Below, one piece after another: positions 55,796 to 64,000 of a stretch of DNA of 64,000 nucleotides; the first letter of the stretch is position 1, and every line of letters begins with the position of its first letter. The notes under the pieces are model-generated. The model was not told the DNA's origin. It ran no database searches and saw nothing but the letters and a program-made list of their open reading frames with translations. The stretch lies in assembly GCA_019054805.1 (NCBI GenBank), contig JAHQIY010000001.1:4788501-4852500 (forward strand), written 5' to 3'. A program made the translations under genes and the position numbers. The DNA is from Brachionus manjavacas (Eukaryota; Rotifera; Eurotatoria; Ploima; Brachionidae).

Positions 55796-55850
55796 AGCTT
55801 TTCCGTTCCAATTTTGGCGGGTGGATATTGGCCCGTTAATTTTTTTGCCC
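55796..55850. repeat. Fragment of hAT-like MITE (59.6 kb family)
   Basis: GTTCCAATTTTGGCGGGTGG and GATATTGGCCCGTT match GTCCCAATTTTGGCGGGCAG and its continuation at 59,627. A short piece, adjoining the broken end of the Ty3/gypsy RT. Confidence 0.55.
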
Positions 55851-56049
55851 GTGTGCAGTCGCTTGTAACGATACAGCACTTAATGCGTTGTGAAGGTCGT
55901 GTAGTTCCGACTCTTTGTTGAGCGCCTTGGAGTCACACGTGAGCCGAATCTCCAACGTGTACTCCGTAAGCTTGTACCTCCAGTTGGCGTGTACCGTCTT
56001 GTCCCTAGGCACCAAAACTTGGTTTGAGACACATGAGGTAGGGCCTCTG
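55851..56049 (-). mobile_element. Ty3/gypsy reverse transcriptase start (fragment)
   Basis: GC-rich. Minus strand reads RGPTSCVSNQVLVPRDKTV and later LEIRLTCDSKALNKE, the first blocks of gypsy RT ('PT-WVS--V-VPK', 'R-C-D-R-LN'). It is the continuation of the pol sequence that stops at 57,968; the MULE at 56050-57957 separates them. It ends abruptly at a MITE fragment. Confidence 0.75.
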
Positions 56050-57957
56050 TATCAAAATAGCCAAGATTAACCGAGCAAAATCATTATAGCTCGTTTAAAT
56101 TAGCAAAATTTAAAACAACATATATCAGTATATTACGATTAAAATATTCGACTGATTAAAATAGCAATATTCAAAATAGCGCGCTTTTTTATTCAAATTA
56201 GCATAATTTAAAAAAACCATAATCATTAAAGCATGTACTAATATAAAAATTAATTTGATACATTCTTTTTTAAATGGCTTCTTCAAGCACTAGTGAATTA
56301 AATTTAAACATGGAAAGTTTGACTCTTAGCCCAAGTCCTAAAAGAGGTGTAATCACTCTATCTCAAAAAAATAGACCACATTTGTATTTCGATGGCCATT
56401 ATTACCGCTTGGCATCAAAAAATATCAAAGGAAAAAGTACCTGGCGCTGTGTGATAGTAAAATGTCATGGATCTTTCTATACATATACAGAAACTGTGGG
56501 TGAGAAATTTGAAGTTTGGCTCTTAAATGAAAATCACTTGGAAAATCCTGATCCAATAAAGATCACCAACTTAGAACATCGCAGAAAATTGAAAGAAAAG
56601 GCAGCAGTGACTGATGAAGCTCCACGAAAAATCATCTCTCAGTTTGAAAAGGAACTAGGTGATGATGAAGAAGTGATTGCAATGTCTTCGTCTTATGATG
56701 CATTAAGACAAATGATTAACCGGGTCAAAGGAAAAAATTCACCAAATTATCCAAAAGAACCAATTGATTTAAAATCAGTAGAATTTCCTGAATTTTTGAC
56801 AAAAATAAAGGAAGAAAATTTTCTATTGTATGATTCAGGACCTGAAGATTTATCAAGATTTGTTATATTTTCCACAACTGAAAATTTAAAATCATAAGAA
56901 AATAATTGTGATTTGACTTTTGACATTGCCCCAAAGCCATTCTTTCAAGTTTATTCAATTCATTGTCTAATTGATGGACAATGTTTACCAATGGTCTATT
57001 GTCTTCTACCAAACAAAAAACAAACAATCTATGAAAAAGTTTTGTCAAAAATTAATGAATTTTTGAAACGTCCAATTCTGAGTGTTAGCTCTGACTTCGA
57101 AATTGCATTTATTAATGATGCAAAAAAAGTTTTTGAGGATGTTCAATTTTAAGGATGCTATTTTCACTTTAAGGAAAATTTATTCAGAAAAATTCAGAAT
57201 TTAGGTCTTGTTGAAAAATATAAAAACGATGAAATCATTCGCCAGGAATTAAAAATTCCACAAGGATTAGCTTATTTGCCCAAGAAAGATGTTATCCCAG
57301 TGTTTGATATATTGAAAAATAGAATTAAAAAAATTAATGACCCAAAACTAGAACTTTTTTATGAATATTTTGAATGTACCTACATTGGTGAGCTGACAAA
57401 GACTCGAGGTCGATACGCTAAAGTCATTAGAAAGAAGCCACTATTTTGTATTGATTTTTGGAATGTAAGTGATAGAATTTCCAATTGCATTCCGAAAACA
57501 AATAACTTTGTGGAATCCTGGCATAATGCTTTCTCATCAATGCTAGTGTGTCATCCATTAGTTTATGCTTTAGTAGACGCATTCAAAAAGGAACAAATTT
57601 TATTTTACAATAGACTGCTAAAGATAAAAACTGGCTTGCTCCCGAAACGTAAGCCATCTTATCTAATTTTAGATGAAAGAATTCAGACAATGCTTAAGTC
57701 TTATTCATTTTGTAATTCAGAAATATTCCTAACTAATTTGTGCTTAATTTTGAAATATTGATTTGGTTCACAATAATCAATATCAATATTTAAATTGACT
57801 GTTTGTGCTATTTTGAATTTGCTAATTTTGTTTTATGCTAATTTGATTCCTTTTGATTTAAACATATAAATAAATAGTTTTCTTTATTATCTTTTTTTGA
57901 ATATGCTAATTTGATATTTTTATTTTTAATTGCTGCTATTTTAATTGGTTCCCGGGG
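56050..57957 (+). mobile_element. FLYWCH-MULE element inserted in gypsy relic
   Basis: The whole insertion, bounded by AGGGCCTCTG (56040-56049) and AGGTCCTCTG (57958-57967), a 9/10-matching target duplication of the size typical for Mutator-like elements. Weak inverted ends are present near the borders (TATCAAAATAGC on the left; AATTAAAATAGC inverted on the right, 11 bp in from the edge). The repeated word GCTAATTTG/ TTAGCAAAATTT occurs subterminally on both sides. It carries one transposase gene (56274-57761). Confidence 0.75.
56274..57761 (+). pseudogene. FLYWCH-type MULE transposase, two nonsense codons
   Basis: One continuous reading frame of 496 codons from ATG to TGA, broken only by TAA at codon 208 (56895) and TAA at codon 293 (57150), with no frameshift. 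Residues about 26-93 form a FLYWCH zinc finger (SQKNRPHLYFDGHYYRLA, STWRCVIVKCHGSFYTYTE, final ENHLENP). The transposase region follows: SSYDALRQMINRVKG, EENFLLYDSG, VIFSTTENL. The three acidic positions fit: Asp at codon 217 (LTFD-AP), Asp at 274 (SSDFEIAF), Glu at 414 (NNFVESWHNAF). The family's CYFHFKENLFRKIQ block lies just after the second stop, and AYLPKKDVIPVF and YFECTYIGEL follow. Intact frame with only two point lesions means a young insertion. Confidence 0.9.
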
Positions 57958-57967
57958 AGGTCCTCTG

Positions 57968-58990
57968 CTGCGGTCTACGGGCTCGAGAATGCCCTCCTCG
58001 ACCTGCTTGTCCAGCTCTCTTCCTAATGCCTCGCGCAGGTGGAACGCAACCGGTTGTTGCGGCTGTCTCACGGGGGGACGTTCGGGTCGACATCCAGCTT
58101 GACGCTGATGTTCTTCGCGCAGCCCAGATTTCCACTGAAAAGTTAAGGGAATCTGGCTACGAGCCATTCCCAGATCGACACAAGTGCGCTTGCTGAGCAG
58201 GTTCTCAGCCTCGCCCTTAACAACGACGAATGTGGCTCTTGACCACGTCCCACTGAACGACATAGCCGCTTCGAACTTACCCAGGAATGGGATCGGCAGT
58301 CACGACTTGTACCCAAAATACTGCGTTGTGAACGGTGTAAAGGGTGTCGCTTGTTCCAGCCTCTTGTTGGCGTACTGGCTGATCGTGTTGATCGCGCTGC
58401 CCATGTCGATGACAAACTCGGTTTTGCCAGCGCGAAGATCGACCCCTACTCGGTCTGCCTCGCCGCTCGCGTCTTCGTCCAGGCTCATTAGCGTTTACTT
58501 GCTAGCATTCTTGTATCGGAGGAATTCGGCACACTCGTACTCCAACGGTGACTGCGAAACTTGCGCACTCACACAAAACTTGAGCGGTGAGTTCGCGAAG
58601 GCGCATGACATACTGGTCCACCGTCTCGTCCTGGCGCTTTGTCGCTCGACGGAACACACACTGTTCTTTCACTAAACCACTTTGTCCGAAAATAATTAGA
58701 CATGAGCTTGTAGCACTCGGGAAGCGTGTCCTTGTCGGGTATGTCCTGCTTGGTGTCGGTCGGGGTCGGATCCGGCTTCATCTTGCCCTTCGGTTTCTCG
58801 AGCGTGTGGAAAATTTTCCTCGCCTATTCACCCATCTGGAGCTTGAAGAGGACTTTACCCTTGCCGTCGTTAATCTCGTTAGCTTTCAAATAGAGCTTGA
58901 AGCCCTCCAGCCACACCTCCCAGCGCGGTCCTAGCGTGCCTTCTTTGCCCGCCGTGTTCTTGAAGGTATCAAGTTAACCGTATGTTGCTG
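57968..58990 (-). mobile_element. Ty3/gypsy gag-protease-RT linker relic
   Basis: Strikingly GC-rich for this genome. On the minus strand, gag starts near 58,990 (MSATYG, then a stop) and includes EGTLGPRWEVWLEGF, KGKVLFKLQMGE and LPECYKLMSNYF, typical of Ty3/gypsy gag. Then, across frameshifts, VCSVERQSARTRR and YECAEFLRYKNAS. The protease follows: VGVDLRAGKTEFVIDMGSAI, where the catalytic D-T/S-G triad reads DMG, then LPIPFLGKFEA, TFVVVKGEAENLLSKRTCVD. The pol linker has PVAFHLREALGRELDKQVEE then GILEPVD. The RT itself continues at 55851-56049. Multiple lesions; inactive. Confidence 0.85.
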
Positions 58991-59159
58991 ACATTTTCCT
59001 CGTCGCCAGATGAAATGAAGTGAACAATTTTTTAATTAAATTTTAAGTATTTTTTTTCTTTTTTTTTATTTAATAAAAAGCATATTTTATTAAAATTAAT
59101 AATTTTTTTCAAGATCAAATTAAATGTACACAAAATTATACAATAATGGATGATAGGTT

Positions 59160-59570
59160 CGTCTTTTTTTTAGTATTGAAATGAAGCGAACAATTGTTTA
59201 ATAAAGTTTATTATTAATCTTAAAAGAAAAACCGGGCCGGTTGTCGTCGTAGACTGGACACCGGGCGGAAATACATATCACATTATGTATATAAAATACA
59301 TATTAAAAAAATACTTAAGAAAATCTAGCAATATGCATTAATTGCTACCCGCATAATGCGCAAGCAACATTATCATGTCGCAAGCGTAATAAGCGATACA
59401 ACATATAACATGTGGCTCGCCTATTCATTAAGACGAGCACATGTCAGTCTGCAGGGAACGAGTGTATGCACGGTCTCGCCTGCGCTCAACATGCACATCG
59501 TATACTGATTCAGACGAGTGCATGCAACTGCACAGCGAACCGAGTACATACACAGTGATGTCCTCATCAC
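59160..59570 (-). repeat. Probable gypsy LTR/leader
   Basis: GC-richer segment upstream of gag on the minus strand, running from TGTGTATGTACTCGG near 59,552 to a CCGGTGTCCAGTC-containing end near 59,230. A leader with CATCTGGCGACGAGGAAA precedes the gag ATG at about 58,995. Position and orientation suit a 5' LTR. No second LTR is present, so borders are uncertain. A GAAATGAAGYGAACAATT direct repeat (59,010 and 59,177) shows a later 167-bp interruption. Confidence 0.45.
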
Positions 59571-59573
59571 AGC

Positions 59574-60140
59574 TACTTTTTGGCACGTTTAGCACCCGTT
59601 TAATTTTAAACGGGCGGTCTAAGAAGCCGTCCCAATTTTGGCGGGCAGGCATTTGCCTGTTTAATAAAGTTCAAATTTAAATAAAAAATTTTTTTAAATA
59701 TTATTCTAAAAACCTTTAATCTTGTGACTTTGACTTTAACCAGGCCGCTAAAGAACTACCTGGAACGGCAAAAATTGAAATTTTAAATTTGACTAACAAT
59801 GAAAAATAATAATCAAGTCCGTTTTTTAAAAATATTAAAAAAAAATTTTATTTAAATTTGAACTTTATTAAACAGGCAAATGCCTGCCCGCCAAAATTGG
59901 GACGGTTTCTTTGACCACCCGTTTAAATTTCAACGGTTGCTAAACGGGCCAAAAAACAGCCCTTCAAAATAAACGGGTTAAGGTCCGTCCGCGAAAATTT
60001 AGACGGTTTCTTAGACCGCCCGTTTAAATTTAAACGGTTATTAAACGGGTCAAAAAGGAACCCGCCAAAATAAACGGGCCAACGACCGCGAGTAACCGCC
60101 CGTCTATTGGACCGGTTAGCTCTGTCCGCATCCAACGCTA
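59574..60140. mobile_element. hAT-like palindromic MITE, one end lost
   Basis: Right end ...GCATCCAACGCTA (60140) is the inverse of TAGCGTTGGATGCGG, close to the terminus of the MITE at 20641. About 115-bp inner arms are inverted copies (59574-59690 and roughly 59,835-59,955), sharing GTCCCAATTTTGGCGGGCAG and AAACGGGCGGTC. The outer left end is missing, apparently truncated against the LTR-like sequence. Many CCCGTTTAA/TTAAACGGG words. No ORF. Confidence 0.75.
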
Positions 60141-61590
60141 ATTAAAATTGCATTAATGAAAAAGTTAAAATTAATTTGTATTTTTAAATTCGTAAAAATT
60201 ATGTGACTCAAATACTAAAAGATTGTGAATTATAAACATTTTTTTATTTTAAAATTTTATTTAAAAACTGAATAAAATGATAAAATATGCATACAAATTC
60301 ATTTGGTTTTATTTATAATAATAATTAAAAAAAATTTATTCGAGAATATACAGTTAAAAATGAAGAGATATCTAAGAGAAAAACGTAACAATTATCTCCT
60401 TAGAATCTTAGAAGAATATTTTCACGATTTCTGTTTTTTCTCGTTATATTTCTAAATGAGATCTCTTGAGAGTCTCTTTTTTTTTTCTTATAGGTTTAAT
60501 GTGAATTCTGTGTTTGAATCTCTTCTGTTTGAATTTTTTTTTACAAGCCTTATGTTCTTAGGAATTTGAATATGCATAAAATAAAATCTTTAATTTTTCT
60601 TGAGCCCTTTTTTTTTAAGTTAAAGTTATTTTTCGGCCAATTCGGTGAATATCGGTCAAATTAGTAATTTGGTTTGTCCACTTTTTCCTTTTTCATGTTA
60701 GATGCTAGCTTTAACCTAATTAGATCATTGAATTCCCCATATCTTTATTATTTATTTATTAATTTAAAAAATAATTTAGGGACTGACCCGAGGGCACGTT
60801 TGAATGGTGCAAGACCTTCGTTCGAGCCCGCATTAAATAGAAAAATTGATATAAATTTAGATGATAGAATAAAATTGGATAAAAATAAAAACATGAAAAA
60901 AGTGATTAAATTAGTTTAAAAGCGAATTCACATTAAAAAAAAAATCGAATAAAAAGTGTAAATTTTTATTAATATAAAAAATTTTTAAGAAATTTTAGTT
61001 GTGCTTAGACTTGTCTAGCTAAAGTCATTATCAATTTTTTTATTCAAAATTATTAATGAAGACATTAAGCACTGGGACTTAAAAAAAAACCAAAGGTTGG
61101 AAATTTTTTTTAAATTGAGTAAAAACATAAAGATTGGATAATAAAATGGAATTGTTTGGAAGAATGAAAACAAGAATAATTATTTCGCAAAATATGCTAC
61201 AAAACTTCAAATTATTTTGTTTGAATTCAATTGAATCTACAAAAAATTTTTTGAGAAAAATAATCAAACAAAAACGATTAAGAAAAAGTTTATTTCGTAC
61301 TTCATTTATTAGGACAAGCCCAGTATCTCCTCGTCATTTTACTTCTAAATTTTTTGCATGATTTTGTATCTTTTTTAGTAATTTCGTTATATTCCGCTCC
61401 GATTCTAGTAATTGAACTGAACTTGAACTTTGCGTTTCAGCTGGTTGAAAAAGGAGAACTTTAAATGTTTTTTTGGGTTTTCCATTTTTTCGATTTGAAT
61501 TGAAAAGGGATATCCATGTCCACAGAGTCAAAATTAAAATTTTTCTTTCCTTTCTCGGTTGAAATTTGGTGGTAAAATTTAAAGTTTTTA
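60141..61590. other. Unassigned stretch
   Basis: Mostly AT-rich. A tRNA-3'-like word (GTTCGAGCCC) lies at 60,820 without a cloverleaf. Frames at 61,134-61,361 (plus) and 61,334-61,531 (minus) have somewhat mixed residues but no recognisable domain. Confidence 0.3.
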
Positions 61591-61599
61591 TTTCAAGTA

Positions 61600-62780
61600 A
61601 ATTGGATCCGAAACCTTCTTTAATCTACCATCAGTCTATCAAACAATGGAATAGAATGACTCGGTCCTGTCCTAACATATCTCTGACTCAACTCAAAAAG
61701 TCGATTTGAGACTGTCAGTAACTTAAGTTTATTAAAAGCCTCGTGATGTAAAATTTTAGAGGTAGTGTCGTATTTTAGATTTAGAATAGACCGAACTGCT
61801 GAATTTTGGATTACCCGTAGTCGTAGATTCTTAAGTTTAGATCAGAGTTTTACTTGTTAAATTTCGAAAAGACCATCGAACCACACTTTTTAGCTGAATC
61901 TACATACAAAACTACATACTTCCACTTACAAAGCCGCTGTTCTAGTTCATCTAAGTACATATTGATATTATTTTGTAAAGAACCCTGTTTCTTATAAATA
62001 AATAAAATTGACTTGCTCATCAGAATAAAGGAGCGAATATTCATTTGTTTTATTTCTTTTATTATTAATAAATATACTGAATAATAATGGACTAATAACT
62101 GAGCCTTGTGGCACACATCAGGTTATTGAAAATTCATCAGTAATATGACCGTTTACTTTTATTTTGAAATTCCTTGAGTCAAGAAAATATTTTATTCAGT
62201 GAATGAGTGGGAGGTTCATTTGTGTAAGCTTAATATTTTTCCTTTATGCCAGAACCCGTCAAAAGCCACCCAATCGTCAAAAATATTGTGTCGATTTTTT
62301 TCTTTCTATTAAAAGATCTAAAAATTTTTTGGATGAAAAAAAAGATTGTCTACAATTCCTCTGTTTTTCCTAAGACCCAACAATTCTTGAATCAGTAAAG
62401 ACTTATGCTCTAAAAAACTATAAAATCAAAGATAGAATATACGTTCAAGCACCTTTCCAAGTCAGCTTAATGGTCCTTAATTTGATGGATCTTATCAAAC
62501 TTAATGGTCCTTAATTTGATGGTTTTTATAATTAAGATGATTTTTTAGGTATCATAGTTATATTTGAAGAATCTAAACTCTCGGTATCGTGCCATGTTCA
62601 GGACTTAGATTAAAAAGATAAATTAGTACTTTAAAGAGTTTTAAGGTAAATTGTTAAAATTAAATAAAAAATTTGGTCCTGATGCTGCATCATCCCTTAG
62701 TTTTAAAGGGTTCAAATTCAATTCATTCATGGTAATTGGTTAGTAAAGAGAGAGTTGTTTATTTACTTCAAAAAAAATTA
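61600..62780 (-). mobile_element. LINE-A relative, degenerate
   Basis: Minus strand. Tail block matching the 43.8 kb copy (text for LSQRYVRTGPSHSIP near 61,660). Upstream, QGSVISPLLFSIFIN and a decayed active site at 62,050-62,120, then LEQRLCKWKYVVLYVDSAKK (61,850-61,950), the post-active-site helix of LINE RTs. Many stops. Similar enough to LINE-A to be the same or a sister family. Confidence 0.75.
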
Positions 62781-62829
62781 AGTTAGAATCAGTTATTTCA
62801 TGGCTGAAGCTTCAGAATAAAATAAAAAA

Positions 62830-63240
62830 TAATAAGGTAGCAGTGGAGTCTAGAATTCGATATAGCTTTTTTCAAAACGCGCTTACTATTCTTCCACCAG
62901 TCTGACAACTAATGGAAAAGAATGACTTAATCCTGCCATAGCGTGTCTCTGACTCGACTCAAAAAATCGATTTTAGAGTGTTAGTAATTTAAAGATATTG
63001 AAAGGCTCATGGTGCATAAAATTGAAGGGGTCATATTTTAGCTTCAAAATAGATCGAACTGCTGAATTTTGAATAACTTGTAATTTTTTGGTGTTAGTTT
63101 CTGAGAATGAATTTAAACTCTAAAATTACTCTAAAATTGATCTTGCTGAAAAATTATTTAAGTTTCCTATTTTATTTTGATTAAGACCCCATTTTTTACT
63201 TGACAATATCTTAATAACATTTAGCCGACATTTCGGAAAC
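62830..63240 (-). mobile_element. Second LINE-A tail fragment
   Basis: Another copy of the tail block (text for SQRHAMAGLSHSFP near 62,930 and of the GCTGAATTTTGRATWAC region near 63,060), in the same orientation as, and just upstream of, the copy at 61.6 kb. Thus two tails lie head-to-tail, either by nested insertion or tandem duplication. Confidence 0.7.
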
Positions 63241-63269
63241 AGATTTTTTAAAGCCAACAAAAAAATTCA

Positions 63270-64000
63270 CTCACTACTTTTTTTAAAATAAATGAAATAA
63301 ACTTTACCTATTAACGCATTTAATTTTTATTTTAATTTTTTTTGGTCGTGTTTTTATTAAAAAATTGAATGCTGTTATAGGTCAAGTTCAGGCTTTACCA
63401 TGCATGTAATACCTAATCCTGCCTTAAACACGAAATTTTAAAATTGTTTTTTTATTTTTTTTTAACATGGTCCTCTACGGAGTAACCGTGTCGGGTCTTT
63501 ATATCGTTCTCGAAGTAGATACTGCGTCTATAAGCCCGAGTTTACCGTAATTAATTCCTTTATATACGATATCGAGATACTTAAACCTGATTGTACGTCG
63601 TGTGTTTTCAAATTGAAATAAAATGAGTTTTGGTATTTTGTTTCTTTTTAAGAAATATCTTCTTCTTCTAAAGAAATAGCAAGTTCGCTATATTTAATTT
63701 AATTTTTTTAAATATTTTTCTGAGTTAAATGTTCTTTTGATTACATTTGTAGCAAGCTTGGTTCTTAAAGGAATTTTGAAATGTTGCGTCCATACTTTGA
63801 CAGTTCAAAAAGTCAGTGTAAGTTCTACACTAACGGTCAAAAGATCTGAATAATTTTATTATTATTTAAATTAATTTAAAATTTTTTGTCATTCTTAAAT
63901 CAGCATAATTTAGATTAATAATTAATTTGTACTACAAATAAATATAATATTAATTTATCAAATCAATATATACTTTTAATAATGCCTTGCAAATAAAATT
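63270..64000. other. Unassigned window end
   Basis: A less AT-rich segment at 63,370-63,600 (with CTACGGAGTAACCGTGTCGG and GATACTGCGTCTATAAGCCC) may be a repeat or LTR fragment; no frame stays open in it. The rest is AT-rich. Confidence 0.3.

Noticed and set aside
56600-56640. Hammerhead ribozyme core (CTGATGA ... GAAA)
   Set aside because: The CTGATGA word lies in the transposase coding frame and no flanking stems I or III can be formed.
56274-57761. TAA stops read as sense codons (altered genetic code)
   Set aside because: VPS41, KAT2 and the DNAJB gene contain no in-frame stop codons, so the standard code applies and the stops are lesions.
57838-58490. Host gene encoded by the GC-rich plus-strand frames
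   Set aside because: The minus strand carries gypsy gag, protease and pol motifs in order; the plus-strand frames are shadows of that sequence.
60781-60840. tRNA- or SINE-like B-box (GTTCGAGCCC)
   Set aside because: No acceptor, D or anticodon stem can be drawn around it and no second copy is in the window; a lone B-box-like word is not enough.

Overview
The window looks like nuclear DNA of a small invertebrate with a very AT-rich genome. By eye well over three quarters of the non-coding bases are A or T. Evidence for a metazoan: orthologues of VPS41, KAT2 (GCN5/PCAF) and DNAJB12/DNAJB14, GT-AG introns of which several are only about 47-57 nt, and a dense mix of LINEs, hAT-, Tc1- and Mutator-type DNA transposons and a Ty3/gypsy relic. 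My best guess is a monogonont rotifer of Brachionus type; this is inference from composition, intron size and transposon mix, not proof.

Layout. 1-11 kb is gene-poor: three identical tRNA-Glu(UUC) genes on the minus strand (4.1, 5.0, 8.3 kb), a terminal-inverted-repeat element between the second and third, and an old LINE tail at 0.4-0.66 kb. At 11.1-12.1 kb lies an unrecognised membrane-anchored protein gene. 12.4-19.3 kb is a nest of mobile elements: an inverted Tc1 transposase fragment, LINE tails, two TIR element families and an N-terminal FAR1-like domain of a Mutator-type transposase. 19.6-32 kb holds the conserved genes: a DNAJB12/14-like co-chaperone (minus), a tiny secreted tyrosine/glycine-rich peptide (plus), VPS41 (minus, seven exons) and the 3' exon of KAT2. 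The KAT2 gene has one 4.5 kb intron full of LINE, hairpin and AT-hook relics, and its large first exon is at 36.5-37.9 kb. 38-64 kb contains no intact host gene that I can recognise. It has two sister hAT-like MITEs with perfect 8-bp target duplications, a LINE with a recognisable reverse transcriptase, a degenerate cysteine-cluster (KDZ-like) transposase with a chromodomain-like segment, a DUF3987-like gene broken by one of the MITEs, a Mutator/ZSWIM relic, a nearly intact FLYWCH-MULE transposase inserted into a Ty3/gypsy element, and further LINE tails.

How the parts relate. The three conserved genes are housekeeping genes of separate processes: vacuole/lysosome fusion (HOPS), histone acetylation (SAGA/ATAC) and ER protein quality control. 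They do not form a pathway. The most notable biology is a KAT2 bromodomain that has lost its acetyl-lysine contact residues, and the layered transposon archaeology at 46.9-60.1 kb, where insertion order can be read from target-site duplications. All three conserved genes read cleanly in the standard genetic code, so in-frame stops elsewhere are real lesions.
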